Program-made: the position numbers and the translations under genes
Notes under the pieces: model-generated
Seen by the model: only the letters and a program-made list of their open reading frames with translations
What the model was told of the DNA's origin: nothing
Databases searched by the model: none
Part shown: positions 1 through 6,830 of the stretch, piece by piece
Position numbering within the stretch: the first letter of the stretch is position 1
Layout: every line of letters begins with the position of its first letter
Assembly (NCBI RefSeq): GCF_019091135.1
Contig: NZ_JAGXJW010000009.1
Location: 1 to 44,342 of the forward strand
Direction: 5' to 3'
Origin: Cohnella sp. GbtcB17
GTDB lineage: Bacteria > Bacillota > Bacilli > Paenibacillales > Paenibacillaceae
Length of the DNA: 44,342 bases

Positions 1-124
1 CCCGCCTCAAGATGAGATTTCCCAGTATGTAAGACCCCTTGAAGAACACGAGGTTGATAGGCTCGGGGTGGAAGCATGGCAACATGTGCAGCTGACGAGT
101 ACTAATCGGTCGAGGGCTTATCCT
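1..124 (+). rRNA. 23S ribosomal RNA, 3' end (partial)
   Basis: The first about 120 bases match the conserved 3' end of bacterial 23S rRNA: the helix region around GAACACGAGGTTGATAGG, then CGAGTACTAATCGGTCGAGG and a final CTTATCC. The gene enters from the left edge, so only the end is present. The exact mature 3' end is not fixed by sequence alone; 118-126 is the reasonable range. The next 105 bases hold no recognisable 5S rRNA before the first tRNA. Confidence 0.93.
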
Positions 125-230
125 ACGGTTTGCTTCAAGCAGACCAGCGGCAAGCCGCACAGGTGAAGAGAATTTCTAGCGCATCTTCGTTTCGCATCCG
201 GTTTTCAGGGCGCAAGCTCTGTGAACATAA

Positions 231-306
231 GCTCTCATAGCTCAGTAGGTAGAGTGCATCCATGGTAAGGATGAGGTCACCGGTTCGATCCCGGTTGAGA
301 GCTCCA
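231..306 (+). tRNA. tRNA-Thr (anticodon GGT)
   Basis: A full cloverleaf can be drawn. The acceptor GCTCTCA pairs with TGAGAGC, the anticodon stem is CATCC/GGATG around loop ATGGTAA, and the T-arm contains GGTTCGATCC. CCA is encoded. It is the first tRNA of the cluster trailing the 23S gene. Confidence 0.95.
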
Positions 307-314
307 GCTTTTAT

Positions 315-389
315 GGCCCGTTGGTCAAGCGGTTAAGACACCTCCCTTTCACGGAGGTAACGGGGGTTCGATTCCCCCACGGGTCACCA
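315..389 (+). tRNA. tRNA-Glu (anticodon TTC)
   Basis: The anticodon stem CCTCC/GGAGG encloses loop CTTTCAC, giving anticodon TTC. The T-arm contains GGTTCGATTCC, and the discriminator is followed by an encoded CCA. It lies 8 bases after tRNA-Thr, consistent with one precursor transcript. Confidence 0.95.
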
Positions 390-396
390 TACATAC

Positions 397-472
397 GGAG
401 GCTTAGCTCAGCCGGGAGAGCATCTGCCTTACAAGCAGAGGGTCGGGGGTTCGATCCCCTCAGCCTCCACCA
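397..472 (+). tRNA. tRNA-Val (anticodon TAC)
   Basis: The acceptor GGAGGCT pairs with AGCCTCC. The anticodon loop CTTACAA sits between TCTGC and GCAGA. The T-arm GGTTCGATCC is canonical and CCA is encoded. Confidence 0.95.
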
Positions 473-489
473 TCCATTCTCTTATCCGT

Positions 490-564
490 TGGGGATTAGC
501 CAAGCGGTAAGGCAACGGACTTTGACTCCGTCACTCCTAGGTTCGAATCCTAGATCCCCAGCCA
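490..564 (+). tRNA. tRNA-Gln (anticodon TTG)
   Basis: The acceptor begins TGGGGAT and pairs with ATCCCCA. The anticodon loop CTTTGAC lies between ACGGA and TCCGT, giving TTG. CCA is encoded. A TGGGGA acceptor is typical of Gram-positive tRNA-Gln. Confidence 0.95.
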
Positions 565-599
565 TTTGGTTTTTACAGCCGGCTAGACACTGGCCATCT

Positions 600-682
600 G
601 CGCGTATGGCGGAATTGGCAGACGCACCAGACTTAGGATCTGGCGGGCAACCGTGGGGGTTCAAGTCCCTCTACGCGCACCA
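600..682 (+). tRNA. tRNA-Leu (anticodon TAG)
   Basis: This is a class II tRNA of 83 bases with a long variable arm. Acceptor GCGCGTA pairs with TACGCGC, the anticodon loop is CTTAGGA between CCAGA and TCTGG, and CCA is encoded. It is the last tRNA of the first cluster and is followed directly by a terminator. Confidence 0.95.
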
Positions 683-700
683 ACTTTATAAAAGTGCTAA

Positions 701-730
701 ACTCCCTTAATAGATAAGGGAGTTTTTTAT
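701..730 (+). terminator. Rho-independent terminator of the rRNA/tRNA operon
   Basis: ACTCCCTTA (701-709) pairs perfectly with TAAGGGAGT (715-723) around a 5-base loop, followed by a run of Ts. It closes the 23S-tRNA transcript. Confidence 0.9.
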
Positions 731-780
731 TTCTCGGTTCACCTGATAAATGGTTCGCATGGTTTAACATCAATGAAATA

Positions 781-820
781 AAAAAACGCTCGCCTGCTCC
801 GTCTTAGGAGCAGAGGAGCG
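781..820 (-). terminator. Rho-independent terminator of the CBM9-like gene
   Basis: On the minus strand the hairpin CGCTCCTCTGCTCC...GGAGCAGGCGAGCG (one mismatch, six-base loop) is followed by at least six Ts. It lies 12 bases past the stop codon of the minus-strand gene. Confidence 0.9.
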
Positions 821-831
821 CTGCCACAGCC

Positions 832-1515
832 TTATTCACCGAAGGATAATGTCCCGAAATATTCGCTCAGATGAAAGTCCGGCGTCGGAACGCCGACAGG
901 AGACCAGGATACATAATGCGCGACTGGCGTCTCGGATCCGCACTTGTAAAAGTTGCCCTTGAGCGCATGGCCCGGCGCGGCGGAAAAGCCGGGGAACACC
1001 TCGGCCAGCCAATCGAGCGGAATACGGAAGGATAACGTCCAGTAGATACGGCCCGCTTCGTCGGCAAGTCCGCGTTCGGCGACGATGGAGAAGCGTTCGG
1101 GCTCCAGACCGTAAGACTGGTCCCGATTGTTGCGGTCTACGCCGAGGCCAAGCAGCAGCGTGCCAGCCGCGTTGAATTCGAAATTCAAATAGCGACGGTC
1201 TGTCTCCGGCATCGGCTGCAGGAAAAATTCGACGCAGCTGTCGAGGTAAACCGGTTCGTTGGCGCCTAAATAACGAATGACAGGAGATTGTTCGTAACAA
1301 ACGAATCTGCCTAGAAGCGCATCTTGCGTCCAGCAGAGCTGTGCATTTGTTTCCGGGCGGTATGGGGCATACGTATCCTTTTCCCACAGATAATTGGCTA
1401 TAGGAGCGGGCCGGACGTTTAACCATGTCTTCTCATCGATACTGCCAGCCTGATAAGCAATCGAATAGTGCGGGGCCAAAGCAATGCTCCTCTCATAGTC
1501 AGCAATCATAGACAA
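832..1515 (-). CDS. CBM9-like carbohydrate-binding domain protein
   Basis: The 227-residue product is a single domain resembling the carbohydrate-binding family 9-like (CBM9_2) proteins common in Paenibacillaceae and Bacteroidetes. Family hallmarks are the mid-protein VYLDSCVEFFLQP strand, the NFEFNAAGTLLLG segment, and the C-terminal PDFH-LSEYFGTLSF ending. There is no signal peptide or membrane segment, so the protein is probably cytoplasmic and its ligand is unknown. The start is a TTG at 1515, placed 6 bases after GGAGG (minus strand); an in-frame ATG at 1509 is the alternative. It stands alone between the tRNA cluster and the divergent HAD operon and has its own terminator. The family is recognised with good confidence; a binding or catalytic role is not shown by the sequence. 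Confidence 0.8.
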   Translation of the reverse strand: MSMIADYERSIALAPHYSIAYQAGSIDEKTWLNVRPAPIANYLWEKDTYAPYRPETNAQLCWTQDALLGRFVCYEQSPVIRYLGANEPVYLDSCVEFFLQPMPETDRRYLNFEFNAAGTLLLGLGVDRNNRDQSYGLEPERFSIVAERGLADEAGRIYWTLSFRIPLDWLAEVFPGFSAAPGHALKGNFYKCGSETPVAHYVSWSPVGVPTPDFHLSEYFGTLSFGE

Positions 1516-1572
1516 AGTTTACCTCCAAATCGTAGTCGAAACAACGACAATCGTAAATACTGGCATAGGCTA

Positions 1573-1602
1573 TTGCCCGCGAGGCGCGATGCGTGATATA
1601 CT
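1573..1602 (+). promoter_or_regulatory. Predicted sigma-A promoter of the HAD-glpP operon
   Basis: TTGCCC (1573-1578), 18-base spacer, TATACT (1597-1602), with an extended -10 TGA just before it (1594-1596). Transcription would begin near 1609, leaving a leader of about 120 bases before the HAD start codon. Confidence 0.6.
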
Positions 1603-1635
1603 GGCCTCGTCGATTTGGGGCTAAGGACAAGCGAT

Positions 1636-1697
1636 AACTCCAGACGGCTAACGCTAGCGGTGCGATTCCGCTTCGTTTGCCGTGTGGAGTTTTTTTG
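1636..1697 (+). terminator. Terminator-like hairpin in the leader of the HAD-glpP operon (possible attenuator)
   Basis: AACTCCAGACGGC (1636-1648) pairs with GCCGTGTGGAGTT (1679-1691) with one mismatch; seven Ts follow immediately. The 30-base loop can form a small inner stem (GCGG/CCGC). It lies between the predicted promoter and the first gene, so read-through must be allowed for the operon to be expressed. Confidence 0.7.
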
Positions 1698-1727
1698 TTG
1701 CCGGCAGACCGGAGGAGGTAAACAAAT

Positions 1728-2555
1728 ATGTCGGGCGAAATAAAAGCGAGAGGGCTATCCGCCATTCGTACCTGGCTGTTCGATCTGGACGGAACGCTCT
1801 ACCGCGGCGGAGAGCCGATGCAGGGCGCGCGCGAAGCGTTAAACATGCTCAGATCGGTAGGCAATCCGATTCAATTCGTAACGAACAATTCCAGGCATTC
1901 GGCAGCCGAGATCGCCAGTAAGCTGAACGGCATGGGCATCCAAGCTTCGTCCAGTGACATCGTGACGGCTACCGAATATACGGGGCGCTATCTCAGGGAG
2001 CGGCATGGCTGTCTGAAGCTCGCGGCGGCGGGGAGCGATGCGTTCCTCGTCGCGCTTCGGAAAGCCGGGCATCATGTGCTGGAGCCGGGCGAAAAGGGAG
2101 CGGTCGACGCAGCGGTCGTCGGGCTCGATCCGACCTTCACTTATGAGAAGCTGGAATGGCTGAGCCAAACGGTCGCTGCCGGGGCGATGCTAATCGCCGC
2201 GAACGCGGATGCCTTTCATCCGGGTGAGGGCGGCAGTCCGGTGCCGGAGACGGGGGCGCTCGCGGCCGCGCTGGAGACAGCGTCGAATATGAAGGCAACG
2301 TACGTAGGCAAACCGGAGCCGTATTTGTTCCATTGCGCGCTCCAACGGTGCGGCGGGGAAGCTTCGAGCGCAGCGATGGTCGGAGACAACTACGATACCG
2401 ACATAACGGGGGCCAAACAGGCGGGGCTATATACGTTATGGTTAACTATGTCGGGAATTCCTGCAGAAGAACGCCCCATGGCGGATAAGGTCATACGAAG
2501 CTTGGCAGAAATCGTACAAGGGATGCGGCATGGAGGGGATAAGCTTGAGGTATGA
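1728..2555 (+). CDS. HAD-IIA family sugar/glycerol-phosphate phosphatase
   Basis: The 275-residue product is a haloacid dehalogenase superfamily phosphatase of subfamily IIA (NagD / p-nitrophenylphosphatase / glycerol-phosphate phosphatase type). Motif I is FDLDGTLYRG with nucleophile Asp19 and acid/base Asp21. Motif II lies in FVTNNSR, and the late motif GDNYDTDI supplies the Mg2+-binding acidic residues. The cap sits between motifs II and III, as expected for IIA enzymes. The ATG is preceded by GGAGGAGG at a good distance. It is the first gene of a three-gene run; its last codons overlap the next start, suggesting translational coupling. The substrate is not determinable from sequence. Linkage to GlpP makes glycerol-3-phosphate or a relative an attractive guess, but this is inference. 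Confidence 0.87.
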   Translation: MSGEIKARGLSAIRTWLFDLDGTLYRGGEPMQGAREALNMLRSVGNPIQFVTNNSRHSAAEIASKLNGMGIQASSSDIVTATEYTGRYLRERHGCLKLAAAGSDAFLVALRKAGHHVLEPGEKGAVDAAVVGLDPTFTYEKLEWLSQTVAAGAMLIAANADAFHPGEGGSPVPETGALAAALETASNMKATYVGKPEPYLFHCALQRCGGEASSAAMVGDNYDTDITGAKQAGLYTLWLTMSGIPAEERPMADKVIRSLAEIVQGMRHGGDKLEV

Positions 2556-3453
2556 ACACGTACAAACGAACAGCGACAGGCAGACGATTATTCGCATCGC
2601 GGGTTTGCCGGCGCCGGTCACCCTGTTGCACGTGACGGACAGTCATATGAACGCGTCCGATCTGACGGAAGGCATCGAGACGTTGGCGGAGTCGATTCGG
2701 CTCTATAACTTCGACACCTTGGATACGCAGATCCGCTTCGACAGGGCGCTCGCTTATGCGGATGACCTGCAGGCCGACGGCGTCGTGCTGACCGGAGATA
2801 TCGTAAACGGAGCGACTGCGGGGAATCTGGCCTTTTTGGAAAAGCGGCTGTCGGGTCTGCGAGCGCCTTATTTGTACACGCCGGGCAATCACGACTGGGA
2901 ATACCCAGGCCGTCCGTGGGGCGAGGCGACCCGCTCCGAGCAATACCCCAAGTTCGCGCCGTTCACGGCGGGAGATCCAGCCTTCCGAACGCTTGAGATC
3001 GGCGGCGTGCTGCTCGTCGCCGTAGACAATAGCACTTATCAGATATCGGAAGCGCAACTGGCCGCCTTCGAACAAGCGCTGTCGCGGGGCTTGCCTACGC
3101 TGCTGTTTATGCACATTCCGATTTACGTACCCTCGTTATTGCCGGATGTCGTGCGCGTCTGGGGTTCTCCGATTATGATGGCTGCACAGGGGTGGGATGC
3201 AGAACTAATGAAGCAATGGCAGGTGGAACCGCCGGAAAAGGCGACGCTCGCCTTTTACGACCTGCTGCTGAGCAATCCGGCAGAAAATCTGATCGGCCTT
3301 TTCTGCGGTCATGTACACTTCGCCCACGAAGACGCCTTCGGCAGAGGCTCGCGGCAGTATGTAACGGCGGCCGGCTTCGACGGTGGATACCGGGTTATCA
3401 GGCTGCTGCCCGCGCGCGCGTCGGACGATCCAGCAGGAAAGGTGGACCCCTAA
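2545..3453 (+). CDS. Calcineurin-like metallophosphoesterase
   Basis: The 302-residue product has the complete binuclear metallophosphoesterase signature in order: D-x-H in VTDSHMN (Asp32, His34), GD in LTGDIVN, GNHD in TPGNHDWEY, a lone His in LFMHIPIY, and GHVH near the C-terminus. No signal peptide is seen, so it is probably cytoplasmic. The chosen start is TTG at 2545, 6 bases after GGAGGGG (2532-2538). An upstream ATG at 2530 lacks a comparable site and would overlap the HAD gene more. The overlap with the HAD stop codon implies coupled translation. Known relatives hydrolyse phosphodiesters (for example GpdQ on glycerophosphodiesters) or phosphomonoesters. With a HAD phosphatase and GlpP beside it, glycerophosphodiester turnover is possible but unproven. 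Confidence 0.85.
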   Translation: MRYEHVQTNSDRQTIIRIAGLPAPVTLLHVTDSHMNASDLTEGIETLAESIRLYNFDTLDTQIRFDRALAYADDLQADGVVLTGDIVNGATAGNLAFLEKRLSGLRAPYLYTPGNHDWEYPGRPWGEATRSEQYPKFAPFTAGDPAFRTLEIGGVLLVAVDNSTYQISEAQLAAFEQALSRGLPTLLFMHIPIYVPSLLPDVVRVWGSPIMMAAQGWDAELMKQWQVEPPEKATLAFYDLLLSNPAENLIGLFCGHVHFAHEDAFGRGSRQYVTAAGFDGGYRVIRLLPARASDDPAGKVDP

Positions 3454-4035
3454 ATGACACTGCTGCACCGGTTGGCGCAAAGTCCGGTCATTGCCGCGGT
3501 CCGCTCCGAGGAGGCCGGCGAGCAGGCGCTGGCGAGCGGCACAGCCAATTTGTTCGTCATGGACGGCACCGCGGACGCGGTCGCCCGTCTTGCCGAAGCT
3601 GCGAGGGCCCGCGGCAAAGGCGTGTTCGTCCATCTGGACCTTGTAAGGGGGCTGTCGAGCACCGACAAGGAAAGCCTTGTTCTTCTGCGCGACTGGATCG
3701 GCGCGGACGGCGTCGTCACGCCCAAAGCCCATCTGATCAAAGAGGCGAAGCGAATCGGGCTTTACGCCATATTGCACCTGTTTGTCATCGATTCGCGTGC
3801 GCTGTCCGCGGGCTTGTCGCTGGCCGAATCGCTCCGGCCCGACGCGGTCGAGATCATGCCCGGCGCCATTCCCAAAATCATCGGCGCCTTCGCGGACACC
3901 CTCCCCGACATTCCCGTCGTCGCGAGCGGCTTGATCGACAATGCCGCCGAGGCTGCGGCAGCGCTGAACGCAGGAGCGACCTCGCTTTCCGTCAGCAATC
4001 GCTCCCTCTGGGCATTGACGCATAAAGATTTGTAG
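3454..4035 (+). CDS. glpP: Glycerol-3-phosphate-responsive antiterminator GlpP
   Basis: The 193-residue product matches the GlpP/G3P_antiterm family along its full length. Recognisable blocks are PVIAAVRSEEA at the N-terminus, VFVHLDLVRGL, DGVVTPKAHLIKEAKR, LFVIDSRAL and VEIMPGAIPKII. In Bacillus, GlpP binds glycerol-3-phosphate and allows transcription through leader terminators of glpD and glpFK. The ATG follows the previous stop codon with no gap; a weak AGGTGG lies about 12 bases upstream. No glpF, glpK or glpD follows it here, which is unusual because glpP usually neighbours them. The only leader terminator in view is the one at the head of its own operon. The following hairpin ends the transcript. 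Confidence 0.92.
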   Translation: MTLLHRLAQSPVIAAVRSEEAGEQALASGTANLFVMDGTADAVARLAEAARARGKGVFVHLDLVRGLSSTDKESLVLLRDWIGADGVVTPKAHLIKEAKRIGLYAILHLFVIDSRALSAGLSLAESLRPDAVEIMPGAIPKIIGAFADTLPDIPVVASGLIDNAAEAAAALNAGATSLSVSNRSLWALTHKDL

Positions 4036-4039
4036 ACTT

Positions 4040-4078
4040 GACGTCGATCTGCTGCATGCAGATGCGGCGTCTTTTCTT
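4040..4078 (+). terminator. Rho-independent terminator after glpP
   Basis: GACGTCGATCTGC (4040-4052) pairs imperfectly with GCAGATGCGGCGTC (4058-4071), followed by TTTTCTTTT. It starts a few bases after the glpP stop codon. Confidence 0.8.
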
Positions 4079-4189
4079 TTATCCCGCGGCAGCCTCCTCC
4101 GCCCAGGGCATACCTGAACGATAATGCCGCCGACGCCGAACGGATTGTACGCCGTGCCGAGGCCGCGGCTGCCGCTTCGCCGCTGCGTA

Positions 4190-4853
4190 CGGCGAACTGG
4201 TGCTGGCTTCACGCTGTGGGGCGCGTTCAAGTCGGACGTGGCGTTCACCGCGACCCGGTGGTATCCGACGCTGCCGCTTCGCGTCGGCAACGTGTCCAGC
4301 GCGTTCGGCAGCATCTGGCGCTATTTGCTCAACACGGTGTTCGTCGCCGGCGTCGGCACGGCGGCATGCTGCTGATCGCCTCGCTGTCGGCGTTCACGTT
4401 CGCCCGCATGAAGTTTTTCGGCAAAGAATGGCGTATATGCTCATACTGCCGATCGTCACGGGCGGTCCGATCTTCGGCATTTTCCTGCTGCGATCGTTTT
4501 TCGAGAGCATTCCGAAGGATTACTTCGAGGCGGCCCAGATGGATGGCGCGCACGACTTCAAGCTGTACTACCATATCGCGCTGCCGCTCTGCATTCCGAT
4601 CATGGGGACGCTCGCGATCATGTAGATCGTCGGCGCCTGGAACGAATATTTGTGGCCGATGATCACGATCGCCGACCACGAGAAGCTGACGATCGCGGCA
4701 GGCCTGCTCATCAGCTTCACCGGACAGTACTCGTCCAACATGTCAGTGACGTTCGGCGGCTATCTGGTCGCGTCGGTGCCGCTTATCCTGCTGTTTACGT
4801 TTACGAATCGCTATTACGTGCAGGGCTTGCTGTCGACGGCAATCAAGCTGTAG
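4190..4853 (+). pseudogene. Degenerate carbohydrate ABC transporter permease (MalG type)
   Basis: This is the remnant of a binding-protein-dependent sugar permease read in three successive frames. The LWGAFKSD...VFVAGVGTA part is in one frame, shifts near 4370 to read ASLSAFTFARMKFFGKEW, and shifts again near 4430 to MLILPIVTGG. The EAA loop (YFEAAQMDGAHDF) and the C-terminal GAWNEYLWPM...FTNRYYVQGLL part lie in that third frame, but a TAG at 4623-4625 interrupts it. The first transmembrane segment is missing or unrecognisable. At least two frameshifts plus one stop make it non-functional unless these are sequencing errors. No partner permease, binding protein or promoter adjoins it. Confidence 0.85.
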
Positions 4854-4872
4854 GGGCGGGCAAGCCTTATGG

Positions 4873-4932
4873 TTCAAGCGCTTAACGGTCTAGCACTTAA
4901 CGTCCAAGAGCTTAACTTTCAAGTGACTAACG
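4873..4932 (+). repeat. Four degenerate 15-bp tandem repeats
   Basis: Four consecutive 15-base units follow the pattern TTCAAG-N-N-CTTAACG (4873-4887, 4888-4902, 4903-4917, 4918-4932). The CTTAAC or close variant recurs at the same phase in each. It lies between the permease pseudogene and the exporter promoter; function unknown. Confidence 0.55.
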
Positions 4933-4961
4933 AACTTTTGCAGCGGCCATGAAGGTCCGAC

Positions 4962-4987
4962 GCCCCGCGGGGCTGCGGGCTTTTTTT
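4962..4987 (+). terminator. Probable Rho-independent terminator
   Basis: A GC-rich stem (GCCCCGC with GCGGGC, alternatively the palindrome GCCCCGCGGGGC) is followed by seven Ts at 4981-4987. It probably terminates the transcript that once carried the permease. Confidence 0.65.
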
Positions 4988-5022
4988 GGCATGTTCGTCT
5001 GCCCTGGTCGCCGCCTGACGTG

Positions 5023-5028
5023 TATAAT
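5023..5028 (+). promoter_or_regulatory. Predicted -10 element (TATAAT) of the ABC exporter operon
   Basis: A perfect TATAAT at 5023-5028 lies 41 bases before the exporter start codon. No good -35 is seen at 16-18 bases upstream, so only the -10 is proposed. Confidence 0.5.
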
Positions 5029-5063
5029 AGACGGCATGCGGTTCAAGGAGGGTGAATCAGGCA

Positions 5064-6830
5064 GTGAGTTACCAAATATCCGGCGACAAGCCGGGCGGAA
5101 AATACCGCGCCATGCTGCGCGGCTATTTGCTGCCCGAATGGCGAGCGCTGATCGGACTCGGCATTTTGCTGCTGTCCTCGATCGCGCTGCAGCTCGTCAA
5201 TCCGCAAATCATTCGCTACTTTATCGATACGGCGCAAGGGCAAGGGAGCCTGACGCCGCTTTACTATGCAGGCGCGCTATTTATCGGGTTTTCCCTGCTG
5301 CAGCAGGGCGTGTCCGTCGCGGCCTCCTACTTCAGCGAAAATCTCGGCTGGAAGACGACCAACAAGCTGCGCGTCGATCTTGCGGCGCATTGCCTGTCGC
5401 TCGACATGTCGTTTCACAAAAAGCATACGTCGGGCTCGCTCATCGAACGGGTGGACGGAGACGTCAACGCGCTCGCGCAATTTTTCTCCAGCTTTATGAT
5501 CAATCTCGCGGGCAACGGGCTGCTCACGCTCGGCATCCTCGTCCTGCTGTTCCGCGAGAACTTCTGGATCGGCATCGTAATGGCCGTCTTCGTCGGCGGC
5601 AGCATCTGGGCGATTCAGCGTATCCGGGCGTTCGCGGTCCCCGTCTGGACGCGGTGGCGGCAGGCCAACGCCGAATATTACGGCTTTATCGGCGAACAGC
5701 TCGAAGGTACCGAGGACACCCGCGCCAACGGAGCCGTCGGCTTCGCGATGAACCGCTTTTATGACATGACCCGCAGGATGCTGCCTATGCGCGTGCGGGC
5801 TTTTATGGGTTACTTCCTCATGTGGAGCACGACGATCCTGGTGTTCGCGCTTGGCAACGCAGCTGCGTTCGTCGTCTGCGCGATTCTCTGGAAGCGGGGC
5901 GAGCTTACGATCGGGTCAGCGTATCTCGTCTTCTACTATACGGAGCTGCTGGCGAAGCCGATCGAGAAGATCCGGACTCAACTCGAGGACCTGCAGAAGG
6001 CGGACGCCAGCCTTGTTCGGATCGGCGAGCTGCTGGCGACGCGATCTGCTGTTCAGGACGGGCCCGGCGCCTCGCTGCCGAGCGGTCCGGCCGCCGTCGA
6101 ACTGCGCGGCGTCACCTTCTCCTACGAAGAAGAGGGGCCGCCGACTTTGCACGACGTGAATTTGAGGCTGGAGAGCGGCCGCACGCTTGGCTTGCTGGGA
6201 CGAACGGGCAGCGGCAAGACAACGATCGCGCGCCTGCTGCTTCGCTTCTACGACCCGCAGCAGGGGGCGGTCACGCTGTCCGGCACGGACCTGCGCGAAT
6301 TCAAGCTCGGCGAGCTGCGCGGGTACGTCGCGATGGTGACGCAAAACATCGAAATACTAGCCGGCACGGTCAGGGACAATCTGACGCTTTTCGACGAGCG
6401 AATTCCAGATAGCCGCATTATGGACGTGCTGTCCGAGTTGGGGCTGGACGGCTGGTTCGCGGGCATGCCGGACGGGCTGGATACGTATTTGTCGTCGGGC
6501 GGCGCCGGGTTGTCTGCCGGCGAAGGGCAGCTGCTCGCTTTTGCCCGCGTATTCCTAACCGATCCTAAGCTGGTAATCCTGGACGAAGCTTCGTCGCGTC
6601 TGGATCCGCTGACGGAGAGCCGAATCGAGGCGGCCGTAGACCGGCTGCTGCAAAACCGAACCTGCATTATCATCGCGCACCGGCTGGCGACGATTCAGCG
6701 TGCCGACGAGATCGCGATTCTGGAGCAGGGGCGGGTGGTCGAGCAAGGCAAGCGCGCGCAGCTTGCGGGCGATCCCGACTCCCGCTTCAGCCGGATGCTG
6801 GCCGTCGGCATGGAGGAGGTGCTCGTATGA
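5064..6830 (+). CDS. ABC exporter half-transporter, subunit 1 (TMD-NBD)
   Basis: The product is 588 residues: an N-terminal six-helix exporter membrane domain (roughly residues 25-320) fused to an ATPase domain. Walker A is GRTGSGKTT (379-387). The Q-loop is in MVTQNIEI. The ABC signature is LSAGEGQ (483-489) instead of LSGGQ. Walker B is LVILDEA with catalytic Glu508, and the H-loop is IIAHRLA. The GTG at 5064 is preferred because AAGGAGG (5045-5051) lies about 12 bases upstream; the in-frame GTG at 5052 would overlap that site. The next gene overlaps by 4 bases and encodes the partner half. This subunit has a competent Walker B but a divergent signature, as in heterodimeric multidrug exporters. 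The substrate is unknown. Confidence 0.9.
   Translation: MSYQISGDKPGGKYRAMLRGYLLPEWRALIGLGILLLSSIALQLVNPQIIRYFIDTAQGQGSLTPLYYAGALFIGFSLLQQGVSVAASYFSENLGWKTTNKLRVDLAAHCLSLDMSFHKKHTSGSLIERVDGDVNALAQFFSSFMINLAGNGLLTLGILVLLFRENFWIGIVMAVFVGGSIWAIQRIRAFAVPVWTRWRQANAEYYGFIGEQLEGTEDTRANGAVGFAMNRFYDMTRRMLPMRVRAFMGYFLMWSTTILVFALGNAAAFVVCAILWKRGELTIGSAYLVFYYTELLAKPIEKIRTQLEDLQKADASLVRIGELLATRSAVQDGPGASLPSGPAAVELRGVTFSYEEEGPPTLHDVNLRLESGRTLGLLGRTGSGKTTIARLLLRFYDPQQGAVTLSGTDLREFKLGELRGYVAMVTQNIEILAGTVRDNLTLFDERIPDSRIMDVLSELGLDGWFAGMPDGLDTYLSSGGAGLSAGEGQLLAFARVFLTDPKLVILDEASSRLDPLTESRIEAAVDRLLQNRTCIIIAHRLATIQRADEIAILEQGRVVEQGKRAQLAGDPDSRFSRMLAVGMEEVLV

Noticed and set aside
321..710. Open frame of 129 codons across the first tRNA cluster
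   Set aside because: It runs through four structural tRNAs (Glu, Val, Gln and Leu), has no ribosome site, and is an artefact of their GC-rich sequence.
1636..1697. T-box or known metabolite riboswitch in the HAD operon leader
   Set aside because: The leader is only about 120 bases, with no T-box TGGNACCGCG-type sequence and no conserved riboswitch core that I can recognise; only a terminator stem is supported.
3192..4314. Long open frames on both strands over the metallophosphoesterase/glpP junction
   Set aside because: They are shadows of GC-rich coding sequence; the protein families called in the correct frames cover this region completely.
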